Shown one piece after another: positions 51,748 through 59,967 of a stretch of 64,000 nucleotides of DNA. How positions within the stretch are numbered: the first letter of the stretch is position 1; each line of letters starts with the position of its first letter. The notes beneath the pieces were generated by a model. The model was not told where the DNA came from. It did no database searches and saw only the letters and a list, made by a program, of their open reading frames with translations. Source of the DNA: Fluviicoccus keumensis (GTDB lineage: Bacteria; Pseudomonadota; Gammaproteobacteria; Pseudomonadales; Moraxellaceae); the NCBI RefSeq assembly GCF_004217445.1, contig NZ_SHKX01000018.1, forward strand, positions 1 to 64,000, given 5' to 3'. The translations under genes were made by a program, and so were the position numbers.

Positions 51748-52698
51748 ATGCTGAGAGTGGTTGCCGCTATCATTCATAATCCGCAGGGAGAAATCCTGAT
51801 CGCCCGTCGTCCCTTGCACAAGCATCAGGGCGGGTTGTGGGAGTTTCCCGGCGGCAAGCTCGAGGACGGGGAGGAAGCCGCGCACGCGCTGATCCGCGAG
51901 CTGCAGGAGGAACTGGGGATTACCCCGACGTCATTCCGGCCGCTGCTGATCGTGGAGCATCACTACCCGGACAAGTCGGTGCGGCTGGAGGTGTGGCGGG
52001 TAACCGGCTTTGACGGCGAGGCCCACGGCGCGGAAGGGCAACCGGTGGCGTGGGTGCCGCCGGCGCGGCTGGCGGAATACGACTTTCCCGCTGCCAATAC
52101 CCCAATCCTGAAGGCGGCGGTATTGCCGGAGGTTTATGCGATTACGCCCGACCCTTTGGATATTGGCGGCGACCTCCCTGGTTGGTTAACGCCGCGCCTG
52201 CGGGAGGGCCAATGGCTATTGCTGCGCGCACGCTCGCTGTCCGCGGAGTCGTATGCCGGGTTGGCGGCTGAAATTGCCGGCTTATGTCAGGCCTGCGGGG
52301 CGCGGTTGATGTTGCACGATCGCCCGGATCTGTTGGCGCAATTGCCGGGACACGGAGTGCATCTGACCGCTTCGACCCTCAAGGCCTTGCCGGAAGGATG
52401 GCGGCGAGGCGATTCAGGGATCGGCGCGGAGCATTACCTGTCCTTTTCCACCCATGACCAGGCAGAGCTGGATAAAGCCTGGCGATTGGGCGCGGATATG
52501 GTGACGCTGTCACCGGTACGGGAGACGCCATCCCATCCGGGGATGCCGGGTATGGGCTGGGAATGCTGGGGAAGTCTGGCGGTAGGGGCGGGAGTCCCCG
52601 TGTATGCCTTGGGCGGCATGCGCCGGGAGGATGTCACCCTGGCCCACCGGTACGGCGGCCAGGGCATAGCCGGTATTCGCGGCTTATTTCAGGACTGA
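51748..52698 (+). CDS. Nudix (MutT-like) hydrolase fused to a thiamine-phosphate-synthase-like domain
   Basis: The N-terminal half (about 1-130) is a MutT-type Nudix hydrolase, likely to cleanse 8-oxo-dGTP. Its Nudix box runs from G36 to I58, with E42, R50, E51, E54 and E55 in place. The C-terminal half (about 135-316) resembles the ThiE/TenI TIM barrel: RARSLS, CGARLMLHDRPDL, GVHLTAS, YALGGM. Catalytic completeness of the ThiE half is doubtful by eye. MutT-ThiE fusions beside argJ or secA are known from beta- and gammaproteobacteria. Its 3' end overlaps the convergent pilH-like gene by 15 bases. Confidence 0.9.
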   Translation: MLRVVAAIIHNPQGEILIARRPLHKHQGGLWEFPGGKLEDGEEAAHALIRELQEELGITPTSFRPLLIVEHHYPDKSVRLEVWRVTGFDGEAHGAEGQPVAWVPPARLAEYDFPAANTPILKAAVLPEVYAITPDPLDIGGDLPGWLTPRLREGQWLLLRARSLSAESYAGLAAEIAGLCQACGARLMLHDRPDLLAQLPGHGVHLTASTLKALPEGWRRGDSGIGAEHYLSFSTHDQAELDKAWRLGADMVTLSPVRETPSHPGMPGMGWECWGSLAVGAGVPVYALGGMRREDVTLAHRYGGQGIAGIRGLFQD

Positions 52699-53046
52699 GG
52701 CAATGGCGGCGATCAACGCCGACTCCTCCACCGGCTTGGTCAGGTATTCCTTGGCGCCCTGACGCAGGCCCCAGACCCGGTCGGTGGGCTGGTTCTTGGT
52801 GCTGACGATGATGATGGGAATATCCTTGGTTTCCGGGTCGGTGCTGATTTTGCGGGTAGCCTGATAACCGTTGGTATCGGGCATCACCACATCCATCAGG
52901 ATGACATCGGGCTTGCTGGCTTTGGCGGCATTAATGCCGGCGGCGCCGGTGCTGGCGAAAGTGCAGCTGTGACCGTGCTTGTGGAGCATCTGGCTCAGGC
53001 CGACCTGTTCGGTGGGAGAGTCATCAATAATCAGAACGCATGCCAT
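52684..53046 (-). CDS. Single-domain response regulator, PilH-like
   Basis: This 120-residue CheY-like receiver has the acidic pair D8-D9, phosphoacceptor D52 in ILMDVVMP, S82 and the invariant K104 in YLTKPVE. The IIDDSPTEQ opening and VWGLRQGAKEYLTKP end closely resemble PilH, a regulator of twitching motility in the Pil-Chp pathway. No pilG, pilI, pilJ or chpA gene lies nearby, so I give the likeness but no symbol. A GAGG lies before the ATG at 53046. It overlaps the Nudix gene end. Confidence 0.82.
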   Translation of the reverse strand: MACVLIIDDSPTEQVGLSQMLHKHGHSCTFASTGAAGINAAKASKPDVILMDVVMPDTNGYQATRKISTDPETKDIPIIIVSTKNQPTDRVWGLRQGAKEYLTKPVEESALIAAIASVLK

Positions 53047-53147
53047 GTTTGCCTCGTGAGTCGCAGCAGGTGGTTTTTGTGTAGTTGGAGTCATCTTAGT
53101 AACCCCGGCGTATTTTCTCAATGCCTCATGCCAAAAAACCGGATGAA

Positions 53148-54485
53148 TCAGCCGCTTGCGGCGGACTGCATGCCTTGCAGGCTTTGCGATAACGTCAGGG
53201 CGTGGTGGTCCGACAGGCTGGAAATGAAGTCCAGCATGTGCATCAGCCCCAGGTAGAGGTCGTCGTGTTGCAGGGTGTGGCCGCCCAGCAGTTGCTGCAG
53301 GCGCTGCTGCTTGAAGGACAACGGTTGCTGGCGGTAAGCGGAGGCGACCAGCTCCGAGAAGGAGTCCAGCAGCGAATGCAGGCTGGCGTAGGCAGCCAGT
53401 TCCAGTTGCGCCTTTTGCGGGTGGTTGAAGATGCGTTCCCGCGCCAGCTGCTTGGCGGTGTTGATGCCCTCCGACAGTGTCGGGGAACAGTAATCGAGCA
53501 GGCTGCCTTCCAGTTTTCCTTCCAGCAACAAGTCCTGATTGTCGGCGAAAGCGTCCGTGACGGCATTGACCAACTTTTCGATGGCCTTGCCGCGCAGCGC
53601 CGCGATCTTCTGCGGCTGTGAGCCGGGCTGGCGCAGTTCCGGCGGCGAGGGCAGGTCGTCCAGCAGTTGCAGGAACAGGGGTTCCACTTCCTCGTAGCGC
53701 AGCATGCCCAGCGTGATGCCATCCTCCAGATCGATCAGCGTGTAGCAGATGTCGTCGGCGGCTTCCATCAGGTAGGCCAGCGGATGGCGGCACCAGCGGT
53801 ATTCGCCATGCTGGATCAATCCCAGCTGTTCGGCAATGGTGGTGAGGATCTGTTTTTCGGTGTGGTAGCAGCCGAATTTGGCGCGCTTGTGGCTGGCGAC
53901 GCCGCCGGTCAGCGGTTGCGACAGCCACGGGTACTTGAGGTAAGCGCCGAGCGTGGCGTAGGTCAGGCGCATGCCGCCCTGGCCAGGGTGGTATTCCAGC
54001 TGGGTGAGGATGCGCAGGCCCTGGGCGTTGCCTTCAAACTGGCAGAGGTCGGCGGCTTGGGCGGGTGCCAGCCACGCAATCAGCGAGGATTGCCCGGCGT
54101 GGAGGAACCAGTCGCGGATGGCGTATTCCCCGGCGTGGCCGAAGGGTGGGTTGCCGATGTCGTGGGCGAGGCAGGCCGCCTGGATGATGGCGCCGATGTC
54201 GGCCGGATTGATGCGTTCGGGCAGGCGGTCGCGGATCTTTTCCGCCGCCAGCATGCCCATGCTGCGGCCGACACAGGACACTTCCAGGCTGTGGGTCAGC
54301 CGGGTGTGGACGGTGTCATGCAGCGAGAGCGGATGCACCTGCGTTTTGCGGTTCAGCTGCCGGAACGCGCCCGAGAAGACGATGCGGTCGTAATCCTTGT
54401 GGAAAGGGCTGCGCGCGGTTTCATCATGCGCCTTGCGGCTGCCGAGGCGGGCGGGGTTGAGCAGGCGTTCCCAGGACATGGGCAT
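53148..54485 (-). CDS. dgt: Deoxyguanosinetriphosphate triphosphohydrolase-like protein (HD domain)
   Basis: dGTPases hydrolyse dGTP to deoxyguanosine and triphosphate and help set dNTP pools. The 445-residue product has the HD metal motif: H65 in RLTHSLEVS, H108-D109 in CLAHDIGNPPFGH, H117, and a later Asp in ADDICYTLIDLEDG. Its opening KDYDRIVFSGAFRQLNRKTQV is typical of the family, which in this group is often named dGTPase without biochemical proof. It lies about 100 bases upstream of the pilH-like gene on the same strand. Confidence 0.88.
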   Translation of the reverse strand: MPMSWERLLNPARLGSRKAHDETARSPFHKDYDRIVFSGAFRQLNRKTQVHPLSLHDTVHTRLTHSLEVSCVGRSMGMLAAEKIRDRLPERINPADIGAIIQAACLAHDIGNPPFGHAGEYAIRDWFLHAGQSSLIAWLAPAQAADLCQFEGNAQGLRILTQLEYHPGQGGMRLTYATLGAYLKYPWLSQPLTGGVASHKRAKFGCYHTEKQILTTIAEQLGLIQHGEYRWCRHPLAYLMEAADDICYTLIDLEDGITLGMLRYEEVEPLFLQLLDDLPSPPELRQPGSQPQKIAALRGKAIEKLVNAVTDAFADNQDLLLEGKLEGSLLDYCSPTLSEGINTAKQLARERIFNHPQKAQLELAAYASLHSLLDSFSELVASAYRQQPLSFKQQRLQQLLGGHTLQHDDLYLGLMHMLDFISSLSDHHALTLSQSLQGMQSAASG

Positions 54486-54575
54486 GGAGCGGATTCCGGT
54501 AATGGGCTGCGGCCTATTGTCGGGATTTTCGGGGCGGGCGCAAGCAAGGCGGCGCCCGCCGGTCGGGGTTTCCGA

Positions 54576-55451
54576 TCATTTCCACCACGGGTAGACCGGC
54601 GGCATGTCGCTGGCCTTGCCGGTGTACTGCGGGTCGCGCTTTTCCAGGAAGGATTGCACGCCTTCCTTGCCATCACCGAGACTGGTGTAGAACATCGCCA
54701 GCGAGTCGATGCGGTGGGCTTCGATCGGGTGCGGTTGCGCGGCGTTGCGGTACATCATCTGCCGGGCGAAGGCGATGGCGACCGGGGAACGGTTGGCAAT
54801 GAACTTGCGGGCGAGGGCGTAGGCTTCCGGGAGCAACTGTTCCGGCGGCACCACGGCCTTGACCAGCTTGCCGCGCAGGGCTTCCTGGGCGTCAAGGATG
54901 TCGCCGCTGTAGACCCATTCCAATGCCTGCTGGATGCCGACGATGCGCGGCAGGAACCAGCTGGAACAGGCTTCCGGCACCACGCCGATCTTGCCGAAAA
55001 CAAAGCCGATCCGCGCCTTTTCCGAGGCGAGGCGGATATCCATGGCCAGCGTCATCGTGGCGCCGATGCCGACCGCTGCGCCGTTGATGGCGCCGATGAC
55101 CGGCTTCTTGCAATCGTAAATGGCCAGCGTGACGCGGCCGCCGGTGTCGCGCACGCCGTCATGGATGGCGGGGTCGTCCAGCCGGGTGTGCATGTCGGCG
55201 ACGGTGGGGCGCTGGCTTTCATCCAGACCGAAAACATTGCCGGGCTTGCTGAGATCCATGCCTGCGCAGAAGGCGCGGCCGGCGCCGGTGACGACAATCG
55301 CGCCGACGTCATCATCCTCGCTGGCGCGGCGGAAGGCGTGTTCCAGCTCGTTCGCCATTTCGACGGTGAAGCTGTTGAGTTGGTCGGGGCGGTTCAGCGT
55401 CAGGGTCAGGATACGGTCGGCAGTCTCGTAGCGCAGGGTCTGGTAATCCAT
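54576..55451 (-). CDS. Crotonase / enoyl-CoA hydratase family protein
   Basis: The crotonase fold acts on acyl-CoA esters, for example hydrating enoyl-CoA in beta-oxidation. The 291-residue product has the CoA oxyanion-hole segment GAGRAFCAGMDL (about 56-67), the second oxyanion glycine in AINGAAVGIGATM (about 120-132), and a Glu in VVPEACSSWFLP (about 157) at one of the two hydratase catalytic positions. It could be a hydratase, isomerase or a degradative enzyme of unknown substrate. Start and stop are clear; it faces the quinone reductase gene. Confidence 0.88.
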   Translation of the reverse strand: MDYQTLRYETADRILTLTLNRPDQLNSFTVEMANELEHAFRRASEDDDVGAIVVTGAGRAFCAGMDLSKPGNVFGLDESQRPTVADMHTRLDDPAIHDGVRDTGGRVTLAIYDCKKPVIGAINGAAVGIGATMTLAMDIRLASEKARIGFVFGKIGVVPEACSSWFLPRIVGIQQALEWVYSGDILDAQEALRGKLVKAVVPPEQLLPEAYALARKFIANRSPVAIAFARQMMYRNAAQPHPIEAHRIDSLAMFYTSLGDGKEGVQSFLEKRDPQYTGKASDMPPVYPWWK

Positions 55452-55617
55452 GATCTTATGGTCTCGGTCGGAAAGCGGTGCTTCTGTTTAGCATTGTTGC
55501 GCGCGGCGGGAAATGGCATTTCGGGTCGTCCGGACTTCTTTTTGCCGTCAATTGTCGGGGCCGGGCATTTGTGGTCAAATCCTTGCCATTCTTCACTGAC
55601 AAGACCGAGCCGATTCC

Positions 55618-56328
55618 ATGAATGTCCTGATTGTGCATGCCCATCCCGAACCCCAATCCTTCAACACAGCAATGAAGTCGCTGGCGGCGGAGACCCTGAC
55701 CGCCGCCGGACATACGGTGGAAGTGTCGGATCTGTATGCCATGGGCTGGAATCCGGTGGCGTCCGACGCGGATTTTTCCGGCCGCAAGAATCCGGAGTAC
55801 ATGACCTATGCGCTGGAACAGCGTCATGGCTACGAGTCCGGGTCGATTGCGCCGGACATCGCCGCCGAGATTGAAAAGCTGAAGCGCGCCGATCTGGTGA
55901 TTTTCAATTTTCCGCTGTTCTGGTTCTCGGTGCCGGCGATGATGAAAGGCTGGTTTGACCGGGTGCTGGTGTCGGGGCTGTGTTATGGCGGCATGCGTTT
56001 TTATGACCAGGGCGGCCTGAAGGGCAAGAAGGCGCTGGTGACGCTGACGCTGGGCGGTCGGGAACATATGTTCGGGCCGGAGGCGATTCACGGCGAGCTG
56101 GTGGACGGGATGCTGCGGCCGATCTTGCGCGGGACGCTGGCCTATACCGGGATGACGGTGTTGCCGCCGTTTATCGGTTATCACATTCCGTATCTGAAGC
56201 CGGAGGCAAGGGCGCAGATTCTGGAGGAGTACAAGGCGTATCTGGGGCGGTTGGATGAGTTGGAGCCGTTGCGGTTTCCGCGGATGGAGGAGTTTGATGC
56301 GAAGTTGTTTCCCTTGCCGAAGGGGTAA
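55618..56328 (+). CDS. NAD(P)H-dependent quinone reductase, flavodoxin-like fold
   Basis: The 236-residue protein belongs to the NQO1/MdaB/KefF group of FAD- or FMN-binding quinone reductases, which make two-electron reductions in the cytosol. It starts NVLIVHAHPEPQSFNTAM (flavin phosphate loop), has LVIFNFPLFWFSVPAMMKGWFDRV (about 98-121) and a LTLGG loop. It is divergent from the crotonase gene and followed by the extragenic element at 56329-56522. Confidence 0.88.
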   Translation: MNVLIVHAHPEPQSFNTAMKSLAAETLTAAGHTVEVSDLYAMGWNPVASDADFSGRKNPEYMTYALEQRHGYESGSIAPDIAAEIEKLKRADLVIFNFPLFWFSVPAMMKGWFDRVLVSGLCYGGMRFYDQGGLKGKKALVTLTLGGREHMFGPEAIHGELVDGMLRPILRGTLAYTGMTVLPPFIGYHIPYLKPEARAQILEEYKAYLGRLDELEPLRFPRMEEFDAKLFPLPKG

Positions 56329-56522
56329 GATTTTTTTGAGGGTATCCGCCAGCCGCGGGCCTTACTTTTCTCTTGGGAAAAGTAAGCAAAACCGTTGTCC
56401 TGCGCCAAACTCGCGGGCTGACGGTTCGCTGGCGGGCCAATGCGATTACTTGGCTTCGTTTCGGGGCATGTGGCTCAAACAGTGGCTTCGGACAGGCGTG
56501 TTAGGGGCTGTTGAGTGGATGG
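56329..56522. repeat. Extragenic element with palindrome, possible dispersed repeat
   Basis: This gap between convergent genes has a T-run right after the quinone reductase stop and a 9-bp stem-loop (56361-56369 with 56378-56386) of the CTTACTTTT...AAAAGTAAG type. Similar CTTACTTTTC palindromes are widespread extragenic repeats in proteobacteria. No credible gene is visible. Whether copies exist elsewhere cannot be tested inside this window. Confidence 0.45.
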
Positions 56523-57644
56523 TTAAGCCCGGTTTTGGGTTAATTCCTCATAAACGGTCAGTGTTTGTGCGCACATGTCGGCCAGGCGGAAGGTTTGTAC
56601 CGGGGGAACCGTGACGGGGGCGCGGACCAGTTTTTCACAGGCGGTGATCAGTCCTTCGACGTCATCCTTGATGACTGCGCCTTGCGGGTAGCAGGCGGCG
56701 AGGATTTCGCCGACGCCGCCGTGGTTCCAGCCGACGACGGGGGTGCCGATGCTGAGTGCTTCCAGGGTGGTGCGACCGAAGGTTTCGGCTTTACTGCTGA
56801 GGCTGAAGGCGATGTGGCTTTGGCTGAAGATGTCGCGGATGTCGCTGCGGTGGCCGGTGAAGGTGATGTCGTTGCCGAGGCCGCGCTGTTGCACGGCCGC
56901 TTCGATTTCCTGTAAATAGGCCTGTTTTTTGGCTTCGGCGCCGCCAACGATGAGGCCGTGTATCGGCAAGCCTTGGGCCTTGAGGCGTTCGATCAGGGTG
57001 ATGAAGGCTTCGTGGCCTTTCAGGCGGGTGATGCGGCCGGGCAGGGTCAGGATGGTTTTACCGGTCAGTTGTGGGTAGTCGGTCCGCCATTTCTCCAGCC
57101 AGGCGGCTGTCGGTTGGTAGCCGTGCGGGAATTCCGCCGGATCGACGCCGCGGTAGATCAGCCGGATCGCGCGGTCGGGGCAGTGCGGGTAATTCTTCCG
57201 AATGTAGTCGCGCACTGTCTCGGAGACGGCGATGACGCGCTCGCCCTTGGTCATGATGGCGCTGTAGAAGCTGACCGAGTACAGGCCGTGTACCGTGGTG
57301 ACAAACCGGGGCCGATCGTTGACGGGCAGCTTGCGCCAGGCCAGCCAGGCGATCCACGCCGGGACGCGGGAGCGGGCGTGCAGGATGTCGGGCCGGACTT
57401 CCTGCAGCAGTTTGCGGAAGGCGCTGACCTGCAGCAGGCTGGACAGGGATTTGCGGTCGACCGGCAGGGCGATGTGTTCGCTGCCTTCGGCTTCCAGTTG
57501 CTTCACCATCCGCCCGCCGCGCGAGATGACAATGGAGCGGTGCCCGGCCGCGACCAGCGCGCGGGCGATTTCCAGGGTGCCGCGCTCGACGCCGCCGGAG
57601 TCCAGCGCGGGCAGGGTCTGGACGATAGTCAGGCGACGGTTCAT
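56523..57644 (-). CDS. Family 4 glycosyltransferase, probably LPS core
   Basis: The 373-residue GT-B enzyme has the GT4 pattern: the N-terminal PALDSGGVERGTLEIAR loop (about 12-28), the acceptor-side HARSRVP segment, the donor-binding LPGRITRLKG (about 211-220) and the E-x7-E motif in SKAETFGRTTLEALSIGTPVV (about 299-319). It overlaps the acyltransferase gene by four bases (ATGA) and sits in an LPS-related block with waaA, so LPS core assembly is inferred. Donor and acceptor are not known. Confidence 0.87.
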   Translation of the reverse strand: MNRRLTIVQTLPALDSGGVERGTLEIARALVAAGHRSIVISRGGRMVKQLEAEGSEHIALPVDRKSLSSLLQVSAFRKLLQEVRPDILHARSRVPAWIAWLAWRKLPVNDRPRFVTTVHGLYSVSFYSAIMTKGERVIAVSETVRDYIRKNYPHCPDRAIRLIYRGVDPAEFPHGYQPTAAWLEKWRTDYPQLTGKTILTLPGRITRLKGHEAFITLIERLKAQGLPIHGLIVGGAEAKKQAYLQEIEAAVQQRGLGNDITFTGHRSDIRDIFSQSHIAFSLSSKAETFGRTTLEALSIGTPVVGWNHGGVGEILAACYPQGAVIKDDVEGLITACEKLVRAPVTVPPVQTFRLADMCAQTLTVYEELTQNRA

Positions 57645-58615
57645 GGCCGGTTCTCCTGGCGCAGGCGGGCTTCTTCGCGGAGCTCCCGCCGCTTCTTGCG
57701 ATAAGGGGGGGATTCACCGGCGGGCCGGGTCTTGAAGCGGCGGTGATACCACAGGTATTGCGTGGGGCTGCGCCGGATCAACTGTTCCAGCACGGCGTTC
57801 ATTCGGGTGGCGTCGGCCACGGCGTCGTCGGTGGGGAAGGGTTCCAGCGGCGGCGTGATGATGATTTCATATTGCTCTTCCAACCCCCGGCGACGGAAGT
57901 GGATGAAAAGCACCGGCGAATGATTGATCTTTTGCAGGCGGCGCGGGGAGGTCAGCGTGGCGGCGTTGATGCCGAAGAAGGGGGCAAAGACGCCTTGCTT
58001 CAAGCCGAAATCCTGATCGGGCGTGTACCAGACGACGTGGTTTTCCTTCAACGCCCGCACCAACAGGCGCATGTTGTCGTGATCGATCTGATAGCCGTAA
58101 ATGCGGCGACGCAGGCGGCGCACCAGCCATTCCAGCGCCGGGTTGTTCTGGGGCCGATAGACGGTATCCACCGGGAAGAAGCGCATGGCCAGCAGGCCGC
58201 AGAGGTCGACGAAGCTGTAATGCGCGCCCAGCAGCAACACCCCGCGCCCCTCCGCCAAGGCGGCTTTCAGATGTTCCAGTCCTTCGATGCTGACGAGGTC
58301 GTCGTAATAGCCCATCGGCCGCACGAAGGCATTCGCGGTTTCAAACAACGACAGGCCGCCGTTGCGGAAGATATCGCGCACCATGGCGGTCTGCTCTTCC
58401 GGGGATTTTTCGGGAAAACAGAGACGGATATTGGTTTCGGCGTCGTGGCGGCGTTGCGCCACCAGCTTCCAGGCCAGCCAGCCCAGACCCCGTCCCAGCC
58501 GTTGCTGCACTGTCCAGGGCAGCGCTCCCGCCAGCAGCAGGAAAGGCACCAGGAGCAGCCAGATCAGCCAGTAGCGCGGGTGCAGCAGGGTCAGGGGGAA
58601 TTCGCCGTTGTTCAT
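57641..58615 (-). CDS. LpxL/HtrB-family lipid A acyltransferase
   Basis: This family adds secondary acyl chains to Kdo2-lipid A at the inner membrane. The 324-residue product has an N-terminal membrane helix (about 14-36) and the HX4D active site H132-Y-S-F-V-D137, followed by the YRPQNNPALEWLVRRLR block. It is clearly of the LPLAT family, but LpxL, LpxM and LpxP cannot be separated by eye. The ATG at 58615 gives the normal N-terminus. It is upstream of and coupled to the glycosyltransferase. Confidence 0.9.
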   Translation of the reverse strand: MNNGEFPLTLLHPRYWLIWLLLVPFLLLAGALPWTVQQRLGRGLGWLAWKLVAQRRHDAETNIRLCFPEKSPEEQTAMVRDIFRNGGLSLFETANAFVRPMGYYDDLVSIEGLEHLKAALAEGRGVLLLGAHYSFVDLCGLLAMRFFPVDTVYRPQNNPALEWLVRRLRRRIYGYQIDHDNMRLLVRALKENHVVWYTPDQDFGLKQGVFAPFFGINAATLTSPRRLQKINHSPVLFIHFRRRGLEEQYEIIITPPLEPFPTDDAVADATRMNAVLEQLIRRSPTQYLWYHRRFKTRPAGESPPYRKKRRELREEARLRQENRP

Positions 58616-58679
58616 GGAGTCCGGGAGGCCGGTTGCAAAAACGGTGATGGTAGCAAATCCCAAGGACTTGCGGGGGAGA

Positions 58680-59864
58680 CTAGAGTTTGTCCCACAGGGG
58701 CCGTCCCGGACGGGTGCGCTCCATCGGCAGGTTTTCCGGTTGCGGCAACGATGGTTCAAACCGGTGCTCGGCCAGCCCGGCCAGCACCTGTCGCCCGGCG
58801 TTCGGGGCCAGCACCAGCCGTGTCGGCCAGACCAGCCAGTTGTTACCGAAGGGGCGGACGAAAGCCTCCGCCGGCTGCCAGGGCAGGCTTTCGAGCGGAT
58901 AGATGCGGTCGATCAGGAAGCTGCGGAAGCGGGCCCCCTGCAGGTTCTGCCAGGGTAACAGTGTCTTCAGTTCGGCTTTGACCGCCTGGATTTGCAGGGT
59001 TTCATCGCGGCTTACCCCTTCTTCCGCCACACCGCCCGCGACATACCACAGCCTGTCGCCGTTGGCATGGGTGTGAGTCGTGATTGTCAGCCGCGGCCGC
59101 CGGTTTTCACTGTAGCAATGGCCGTAGAAGGCGGGCAGGTCGGGCTGCTGGACACAGACCATGTGAATGGGGCGACGGGCCATCAGCGGCCGGTTGACGC
59201 CGATATCCTGCAGCAGGGCGGCGTTGCCCGCGCCTGCGGTCAGGAAGACCTGCCGGGGGTGAATGCGCAGCTGCACCTTGCCCTTGCGGATGAAGACCGC
59301 CTTGCTGACATGCAGGTCATCGGTCTGGATATGCACATCCTGCTGTCCGGCCTGATAAATGCAGTCGAGGTGGGGCTTGGCCAGCACCTCCAGCAGCGAT
59401 ACGGCGTCCAGCACCGGATGCTCCAGGCTGTAGACATCGCCGCTGAAGCCGGAGCCGCGCAGCAGGCCCGGAAAATGGTCGCGGCCCAGACGGCGCACCT
59501 TCCCGGCGGTATTGGCGGCCGCCAGCAGCAGGTTGGCGCGGGAACGCCAGTCGCCGGGGCTCCACAGATGCTGTTCGGGAGAGAGGATGGTGACGCCGCG
59601 CAGATCCAGCAGTCCGCTGCCGCGCAGGCAGTTTTCCCAGAGGGCGGGCATGTCTTGCAACTGCTCGCGGCGATTCAGCAGGTTGACGCCCACCCGCCAT
59701 CCGCCGTGCACCAGGCCCGCGCTGTTCAGCGACTGCAGTCCGCCCAGCTCGCGGTCATCATGAATCATCAGGGTGCTGTAACCGGCATTGCGCAGCACAT
59801 TCAGCAACCAGAGGCCGCTCAGGCCGCCTCCCAGAATCAGGCAATCAACCGCCACGGTGTCCAT
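58680..59864 (-). CDS. FAD-dependent oxidoreductase of unknown substrate
   Basis: The 394-residue protein begins with a dinucleotide fold (DCLILGGGLSGLWLLNVLR, about 7-25), and has a second FAD contact GAGNAALLQD (about 211-220) as in the D-amino-acid oxidase (DAO) group. I do not recognise a specific enzyme. It lies 64 bases upstream of the lpxL-like gene on the same strand and is divergent from waaA, so it may be co-transcribed with LPS genes. No signal peptide is visible. Confidence 0.7.
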   Translation of the reverse strand: MDTVAVDCLILGGGLSGLWLLNVLRNAGYSTLMIHDDRELGGLQSLNSAGLVHGGWRVGVNLLNRREQLQDMPALWENCLRGSGLLDLRGVTILSPEQHLWSPGDWRSRANLLLAAANTAGKVRRLGRDHFPGLLRGSGFSGDVYSLEHPVLDAVSLLEVLAKPHLDCIYQAGQQDVHIQTDDLHVSKAVFIRKGKVQLRIHPRQVFLTAGAGNAALLQDIGVNRPLMARRPIHMVCVQQPDLPAFYGHCYSENRRPRLTITTHTHANGDRLWYVAGGVAEEGVSRDETLQIQAVKAELKTLLPWQNLQGARFRSFLIDRIYPLESLPWQPAEAFVRPFGNNWLVWPTRLVLAPNAGRQVLAGLAEHRFEPSLPQPENLPMERTRPGRPLWDKL

Positions 59865-59967
59865 AGATGGGTACAGTGTCCAGGAAAGAGGTTTGGCAGG
59901 GCGGGCCGGTATCCGCCGGCGCAGCGTTCAGGCTAGAATCATGCCCTCGTTTTCCGGGTTTCACAAC

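Noticed and set aside
53667..55874. 735-codon open frame on the forward strand across dgt and the crotonase
   Set aside because: It is a shadow of two well-supported reverse-strand genes with intact HD and crotonase motifs.
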